64,000 nt of DNA from Pandoraea vervacti. Its GTDB lineage: Bacteria; Pseudomonadota; Gammaproteobacteria; Burkholderiales; Burkholderiaceae. Location of the stretch: the NCBI RefSeq assembly GCF_000934605.2, contig NZ_CP010897.2, positions 310,001-374,000 on the forward strand, written 5' to 3'. Positions 59,709-64,000 of the stretch are shown here, one piece after another. Within the stretch, counting starts at the first letter, position 1. The number at the start of each line of letters is the position of its first letter. A program made the translations under genes and the position numbers. Under the pieces are notes generated by a model. The model was not told where the DNA came from. It worked only from the letters and a program-made list of their open reading frames with translations, and did not search any database.

Positions 59709-60955
59709 AGATCTACGCCGTTGGAGGCGCCATTCGGGACGAGATGCTGGGGCTGCCCGTCAAGGACCGGGACTATGTCGTGGTCGGGGCGACCCCTGAG
59801 GAGATGGTCGCGAAAGGCTTTCGTCCGGTCGGCCGCGACTTTCCCGTGTTCCTCCATCCGAAAACCCAGGCCGAGTACGCCCTCGCGCGTACCGAACGCA
59901 AGACCGCGCGCGGCTATCACGGCTTCTCGTTCTATTTCGCACCGGAAGTCACGCTCGAAGAGGATCTGATCCGGCGCGATTTCACGATCAATGCGATGGC
60001 GCGCGAAGTGCTGCCGGACGACAGTCTGTCCGATGTCCTTGTCGACCCTTATGGCGGCAAGCGCGATCTGGAAGCCAGATTGTTCCGCCATGTCGGGGAG
60101 GCATTCGCGGAAGATCCCGTGCGGATCCTGCGGTGCGGGCGCTTCGCCGCGCGCTTCACCGACTTTCACGTCGCCCCGCAGACGCTGGCGCTCATGCAGG
60201 CGATGACAGCCAACGGCGAGGTGGACGCCCTGGTACCCGAGCGCGTCTGGCAGGAGATTTCGCGAGGTCTGATGGAGCATCGGCCATCGCGCATGTTTGA
60301 GGTATTGCGTGCCGCAGGCGCGCTCGCGCGCATCTTGCCGGAGGTCGCCCGGCTGTGGGGCGTGCCGCAACGTCCCGACTATCATCCGGAAGTGGACACC
60401 GGCGTGCATGTGATGATGGTGCTCGATTACGCCGCGACGCAGGGCTTTTCGCTGCCGGTGCGCTTCGCGGCGCTCACGCACGATCTCGGCAAGGGCACGA
60501 CACCGGAGGATGTACTGCCGCGTCACATCGGACATGAGGGGCGCAGCGTCGGATTGCTCGGCCCGCTATGCGCGCGCCTGCGCGTGCCGGTCGACTGTCG
60601 CGAACTGGCGCAGGTCGTGGCTCGCGAGCACGGCAATATTCATGCGTGCCTGAAGTTCGGTGCCAGTGCTCTGGTGCGTCTGCTGGAGCGCTGCGATGCC
60701 TTGCGCAAACCCGAGCGCTTCGTCGAAGTGTTGCAAGCCTGCGAGGCCGATGCGCGCGGGCGAGGCGGTGAGTTCGCCACGGCCCCGTATCCGCAGCGCG
60801 AACGCCTGATGGCGGCGCTCGATGCGGCGCGAAGCATCGACGCGGGGGCGGTGGCGCGTCAGTATGCCGACCAGCCCGCGAAGATTCGGGACGCCGTACA
60901 AGCGGCAAGAATCGATGCGGTCGAAGCCGCCGGTCTGCGGGGCGAGGACGCGTAA
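59705..60955 (+). CDS. cca: Multifunctional CCA-adding tRNA nucleotidyltransferase
   Basis: 416 aa. Class II nucleotidyltransferase: MKIYAVGGAIRD, catalytic Asp21 and Asp23 in VKDRDYVVVG, RRDFTINAMA, RHVGEAFAEDPVRILRCGRFAARF. HD domain with LTHDLGKG. Completes or repairs the tRNA 3' CCA; the HD part has phosphatase/2',3'-cyclic phosphodiesterase activity in the multifunctional group. Coupled to the GST gene. The terminator at 60987-61021 follows. Confidence 0.95.
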   Translation: MKIYAVGGAIRDEMLGLPVKDRDYVVVGATPEEMVAKGFRPVGRDFPVFLHPKTQAEYALARTERKTARGYHGFSFYFAPEVTLEEDLIRRDFTINAMAREVLPDDSLSDVLVDPYGGKRDLEARLFRHVGEAFAEDPVRILRCGRFAARFTDFHVAPQTLALMQAMTANGEVDALVPERVWQEISRGLMEHRPSRMFEVLRAAGALARILPEVARLWGVPQRPDYHPEVDTGVHVMMVLDYAATQGFSLPVRFAALTHDLGKGTTPEDVLPRHIGHEGRSVGLLGPLCARLRVPVDCRELAQVVAREHGNIHACLKFGASALVRLLERCDALRKPERFVEVLQACEADARGRGGEFATAPYPQRERLMAALDAARSIDAGAVARQYADQPAKIRDAVQAARIDAVEAAGLRGEDA

Positions 60956-60986
60956 CCGACGACCATGCGCCTGTCCGAAAGGCCAA

Positions 60987-61021
60987 GGGGCGTGCGAGAT
61001 TCTCAGATCTGCGCACGCCCC
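60987..61021. terminator. Terminator-like hairpin after cca
   Basis: GGGGCGTGCG (60987-60996) pairs with CGCACGCCCC (61012-61021), and the inner AGAT with ATCT extends it. Followed by TCGCGTTTT. Lies between the convergent cca and binding-protein genes and may serve both. Confidence 0.8.
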
Positions 61022-61080
61022 TCGCGTTTTCCGTCGCCGGTACACCGGGCATGCGCCCGGTGGCCGGTGGTTCGGCAGCC

Positions 61081-61992
61081 TTATTCGAACGCCTTGTCGT
61101 TCGGATTGGCGTAAAGCTGCTTGAGCTGCTCGCTCATCGGGAAGTTGAAGTTGATGTTCTTCGGCGGCACCGGCGTCTCGAACCACTTCTTGTACATCGC
61201 GTTGATCTCGCCGCTCTTCATCACGCCGGCGAGCGTGTCGTCCACGAGCTTTTTGAACTCGGCGTCGCCGTGTTTCATCATGAAACCGTAGGCTTCGAAC
61301 GATTGCGGCGTACCGGTCACGACCCAGTCATCCGGATTGCGGCCCATGGTGCGGGCGCCGGCGAGCAGCACGTCGTCCATCATGAACGCCTGCACGCGTC
61401 CGCTCTGGAGCATGACGAACGATTCGCCGTAGTCCTTGCCCGAGATCACGTTCATGTTCATCTTCTTCTCGTTGTTCATCTTGCTCAGGATGCGCTCCGA
61501 GGTCGTGCCCGCGTTCGTCACCACGGACTTGCCCGCGAGATCGGGGAAGTCTTTCACAGCGCCGTTCTTGTTCACGAGCAGGCGTGTGCCGGCCACGAAG
61601 AACGTGTTCGAGAAGTTGACCTGCGCCTGACGCGCCTTGAGGTTCGTCGTCACGCCGCATTCGATGTCCACCGTGCCGTTCTGCACCAGGGCGATACGGT
61701 TTTGCGAAGTGACCGGAATGAAGCGCACTTGCAGGTCGGGCTTCTTCAGGCGGGTCTTCACGGCGTCGACGACCTTGTTGCACAGGTCCTGCGAGTAACC
61801 GACGACTTTCTGGTTGTTGTCGTAGTACGAGAACGGAATCGACGTTTCGCGATGGCCGATCGAGATCACGCCGCTGCTGTCGATCTTTTGCAGCGTCTCC
61901 GATGCGCCTTGAGCCAGCGCCGCGCCTGCGGCCAACGTCATTGCTACACCCAGTACGCCACGCATCACCCCGGTCAATCGCATCTTGATCAT
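61081..61992 (-). CDS. Solitary glutamate/aspartate-type ABC transporter binding protein (GltI-like)
   Basis: 303 aa. A signal peptide at residues about 5-27 (GVMRGVLGVAMTLAAGAALA). Mature protein: LQKIDSSGVISIGHRETSIPFSYYDNNQKVVGYSQDLCNKVV and the family-3 SBP core RFIPVTSQNRIALVQNGTVDIECGVTTN, strongly like GltI/DEBP. Two Cys, in DLCNK and IECGV, fit the disulfide of that family. No permease or ATPase is adjacent: the nearest minus-strand gene downstream is none, the next is on the other strand, so this binding protein is alone. Confidence 0.9.
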   Translation of the reverse strand: MIKMRLTGVMRGVLGVAMTLAAGAALAQGASETLQKIDSSGVISIGHRETSIPFSYYDNNQKVVGYSQDLCNKVVDAVKTRLKKPDLQVRFIPVTSQNRIALVQNGTVDIECGVTTNLKARQAQVNFSNTFFVAGTRLLVNKNGAVKDFPDLAGKSVVTNAGTTSERILSKMNNEKKMNMNVISGKDYGESFVMLQSGRVQAFMMDDVLLAGARTMGRNPDDWVVTGTPQSFEAYGFMMKHGDAEFKKLVDDTLAGVMKSGEINAMYKKWFETPVPPKNINFNFPMSEQLKQLYANPNDKAFE

Positions 61993-62045
61993 GTCCTGCT
62001 CCTGAAAATGGTCTTCTCGTGATTCACTTCTGAATCATTTGTTTC

Positions 62046-62074
62046 ATGGTAATTTTTTTGCAACAAATGATCAA
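62046..62074 (-). promoter_or_regulatory. Predicted promoter of the solitary binding protein, with inverted repeats
   Basis: Minus strand TTGATC (62069-62074) and TACCAT (62046-62051), exactly 17 bases apart. TCATTTGTT (62035-62043) and AACAAATGA (62062-62070) form a perfect 9-bp inverted repeat spanning the -10 region, and TGATTCA-CTTC-TGAATCA lies at 62020-62037 in the leader. Confidence 0.5.
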
Positions 62075-62305
62075 ATCGTTGTTAACCCTGAAAAACGGGA
62101 CGCCCCGGAACCGATGAGCAGAGGTGACGGCGTGCGCCCTGCCTGACGAGCGCCGGTGGTCCGGGGGCTGGCGAGCAATGGCACTCAATGGCGCTAAAGG
62201 CACTAAAGGCGGGGGAATCGGAGGCGATGTGGCGGCCGCGCGCTGCGGCCGCTCATACTGCAACAGGTGTTGCGACGCGGCGGCGGGCACAACCAGGGGA
62301 CGGGC

Positions 62306-62500
62306 TTACAGCAGGCGGATCAGCAAGTTGAAAACGAGCGAAAGCAACACGGTCGAGGCGAAGGGAAAGACCATCTCCTTGCCTCGCCAGCGCAGACGTA
62401 CGTCGCCCGGCAGACGGCCGATGCCGAGTTTGGTGAGCCACGGCGCGGCTGCCGAGAGGACGCAGATCGCGAAGAAGATGGTGAACATCCAGCGAAACAT
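62306..62500 (-). CDS. Small DUF2905-type membrane protein
   Basis: 64 aa. MFRWMFTIFFAICVLSAAAPWL is a membrane helix, then TKLGIGRLPGDVRLRWRGKEMVFPFASTVLLSLVFNLLIRLL: GRLPGD, RGKxxxFPFxSTxLLSL is the DUF2905 pattern. Start at 62500 has GAGG six bases upstream; the frame is open upstream but the family is short. Located 38 bases after the methyltransferase gene on the same strand, so probably in one operon. Function unknown. Confidence 0.85.
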   Translation of the reverse strand: MFRWMFTIFFAICVLSAAAPWLTKLGIGRLPGDVRLRWRGKEMVFPFASTVLLSLVFNLLIRLL

Positions 62501-62538
62501 CGGCGGCCTCTCGGTGATCGGGCGTGTGGGTCGGGAAA

Positions 62539-63762
62539 TCAAAGTGCGTGGCTGCGGTCGCCGTTGGCGAAGCCGATGAGTCCGGCCCATTCGTCCATGC
62601 CCCGCCCGAAGGCGATGACCTTGAACAATTCGCCCATCTCCGCCTCGGATAGCAGCTTCTGTGCGGCGGCAGCCGCCGGCAGGAACGTCTTCGGATCGGT
62701 CGGATCGAGCGCACTCATCAGATCGACGATGCCCGCGTTCATGAGGAAGCGGGCTTGCGAGGTGAAGCCGAGCAGATCGAGGCCGGCTTCCACGCCCGCG
62801 TCGGCAATGCCCGAAAATTCGACGTGCGCGGTGATGTCCTGCAAGCCCGGGTAGTAAAACGGGTCGTCGTGCGCATGGTGACGGTAATGGCACATGAGCG
62901 TGCCGCCCGCGCGTTGGGCATGGTAATACTCACGCGCGGGAAAGCCGTAATCGATCAGCAGCAGCACACCGCGCGCGAGCAACGGCGCCACACTGCGCAC
63001 GAATGCGGCGCCCGCTTCGTGGGTTTCTGTCAGGTATTCCTGCGTCGGCGGCAGGTCGTGGAGCGCGGTGAGGGCGTCGGGCAGCGGCCCGGTGTAAAGA
63101 CGTTCCTCCCATGCGAAGCCGTCCTGCGTGAGAACGACGCCGCGCTCGAACCATTGCGGCTGGCCCTTTCCACCCTTTTCATCGGGACGGCGCGCCCATA
63201 GGCGCACTGGCATGGCGTCGAGCACTTCGTTGCCGAGCATCACGCCGTGAAAGGCGTCGGGCAACTGGTCGAGCCACGTGACGCGATCGAGCAGATGCGG
63301 CGCCGCCTTGCCGATGGTGTCGCGCTGGCGTGCGCGAAGCTCGCCGGAGAGTTCCATGATCGAGTACTGCTCGCATGGCGTGCCTTCGGTCTCGAGCGCG
63401 AGCAGAAGATCGGCGGCGAGCCGCCCTGACCCCGCACCGAACTCCAGCACGCGGGCGTCGCCGGTCTGCTCGAAGATCTCGCCGAGCTGGCGAGCCAGCG
63501 TACGGGCAAAGAAAGGCGTGAGCTCCGGCGCGGTGACGAAGTCGCTGCCGTCGGCGGCGAGACGCCCGAACTTGGCCGCGCCGGCGGCGTAGTAGCCGAG
63601 GCCGGGCGCGTACAACGCCAACTCCATGAAGCGATCGAATGGCAGCCAGCCGCCGCTTGCGGCGATGGCGTCGGCAAGGTAAGCCGTGAGGCGGCGCGAG
63701 TGTTCGAGCGCGTCCGTCTCCGGAACGGGTAAACTATGGGGTTTCGGTGCGGCCTGATTCAT
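62539..63762 (-). CDS. MidA/NDUFAF7-family class I SAM-dependent methyltransferase
   Basis: 407 aa. FDRFMELALYAPGLGYYAAG and DFVTAPELTPFFARTLARQLGEIF are the family start, VLEFGAGSGRLAADLL the SAM loop, and LGNEVLDAMPV and LLLIDYGFPAREYYHAQRAGGTL the later motifs. In mitochondria the NDUFAF7 homologue methylates an arginine of a complex I subunit; bacterial targets are not known to me. Start at 63762 gives MNQAAPKPHSLPVP. An in-frame extension to 63909 exists but would run through the A-tract DNA. Co-directional with the DUF2905 gene. Confidence 0.9.
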   Translation of the reverse strand: MNQAAPKPHSLPVPETDALEHSRRLTAYLADAIAASGGWLPFDRFMELALYAPGLGYYAAGAAKFGRLAADGSDFVTAPELTPFFARTLARQLGEIFEQTGDARVLEFGAGSGRLAADLLLALETEGTPCEQYSIMELSGELRARQRDTIGKAAPHLLDRVTWLDQLPDAFHGVMLGNEVLDAMPVRLWARRPDEKGGKGQPQWFERGVVLTQDGFAWEERLYTGPLPDALTALHDLPPTQEYLTETHEAGAAFVRSVAPLLARGVLLLIDYGFPAREYYHAQRAGGTLMCHYRHHAHDDPFYYPGLQDITAHVEFSGIADAGVEAGLDLLGFTSQARFLMNAGIVDLMSALDPTDPKTFLPAAAAAQKLLSEAEMGELFKVIAFGRGMDEWAGLIGFANGDRSHAL

Positions 63763-63838
63763 GCGGGCATTGTAACGGAGACGATGCAGACTGGCTGCGA
63801 TGGTTGAGATAAGCGCGTCTGCGGGCAAAATCGCTGAC

Positions 63839-63894
63839 TTTTGCGCCGATTTTTGCCGGTTTTCGATGCTTTTTGCGAGTTTTTCACCTGTTTT
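63839..63894. other. Six helically phased T-tracts (predicted intrinsic curvature)
   Basis: Runs of four or five T begin at 63839, 63850, 63860, 63870, 63880 and 63891, so the steps are 11, 10, 10, 10 and 11 bases, matching the helical repeat. Phased A/T tracts bend DNA in one direction. The region lies 77-132 bases upstream of the methyltransferase start on the minus strand. The rest of 63763-64000 shows no gene I can support. Confidence 0.75.
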
Positions 63895-64000
63895 CGCAAT
63901 GTCTGCCACCGCGTTCTCGGGGCGAGCAACGTGTGCCGCCAGTCATGTGCGGCTGCCTGTGTCGCCGCGAGCCGCCCGAAAATCGTCCCCCAATCTGCCC

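Noticed and set aside
63839..63894. T-rich stretch as an intrinsic terminator
   Set aside because: There is no stem before any T-run, and six separate evenly spaced runs are not terminator-like.

Overview
The window is GC-rich and densely coded, with short intergenic gaps. Its gene content points to a betaproteobacterium of the order Burkholderiales. Evidence for this is the urtABCDE-ureD / ureA-ureJ-ureBCEFG set, the metX-metW-ampG run, an S-adenosylhomocysteine (SAH) riboswitch before ahcY followed by a holin-like gene, tlyA and metF, a SlmA-type TetR regulator behind a pyrimidine-nucleotidase-like HAD gene, and a Burkholderiales-type porin. A Pandoraea- or Burkholderia-like host is my inference. 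I see no rRNA, tRNA, insertion sequence, prophage or CRISPR array.

Layout. 1-7720 (+): the end of a branched-chain-amino-acid-type ABC transporter (livM, livG, livF), then the lower gallate / 4-oxalomesaconate pathway (galB, galC, galD), an alpha/beta hydrolase, a SnoaL-like protein and a porin; this looks like an aromatic-acid uptake and catabolic operon. 8060-14763 (+): a DHA2-type MFS transporter, HAD nucleotidase, slmA, metX-metW (methionine synthesis) and ampG. 14837-17533 (-): a glycosyltransferase-like orphan, exonuclease III and a LysR regulator. 17732-18937 (+): a CidA/LrgA-LrgB pair with an AT-rich control region between it and the LysR gene. 19102-23053 (+): promoter, SAH riboswitch, ahcY, a small membrane protein, tlyA and metF. 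23306-29151 (+): a complete Dpp/Opp-type peptide transporter, then a TraB/GumN protein.

30257-46688 is a nitrogen island, nearly all on the minus strand. In transcription order it reads urtA-B-C-D-E, ureD, a polar-amino-acid ABC transporter (binding protein, two permeases, ATPase), ureA, ureJ, ureB, ureC, ureE, ureF, ureG. A plus-strand ohr gene sits between ureD and the amino-acid transporter. Sequences matching sigma-54 promoters lie upstream of both urtA and the amino-acid binding protein gene, with NtrC-like sites further upstream. Urea uptake, urease and amino-acid uptake therefore look like one nitrogen-limitation regulon. ohr has its own promoter flanked by two identical 17-bp inverted repeats.

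47235-49533 (+): an MFS transporter and a GlxA-type AraC regulator. 49577-52665: a MocR regulator divergent from an omega-amino acid:pyruvate aminotransferase. 52789-55920 (-): 5-formyltetrahydrofolate cyclo-ligase plus the three 5-oxoprolinase subunits pxpB, pxpC, pxpA. 55943-60955 (+): soluble lytic transglycosylase, an NDUFA9-like protein, a GST and the CCA-adding enzyme. 61081-63762 (-): a solitary glutamate/aspartate-type binding protein, a small DUF2905-type membrane protein and a MidA/NDUFAF7-family methyltransferase. Just upstream of the methyltransferase is a striking series of six A/T tracts phased with the DNA helix.

Most genes belong to known families. The most interesting features are regulatory: the sigma-54/NtrC island that splits the urease locus, the ohr double operator, the phased A-tracts, and a gallate lower pathway whose ring-cleavage enzyme is not in the window.
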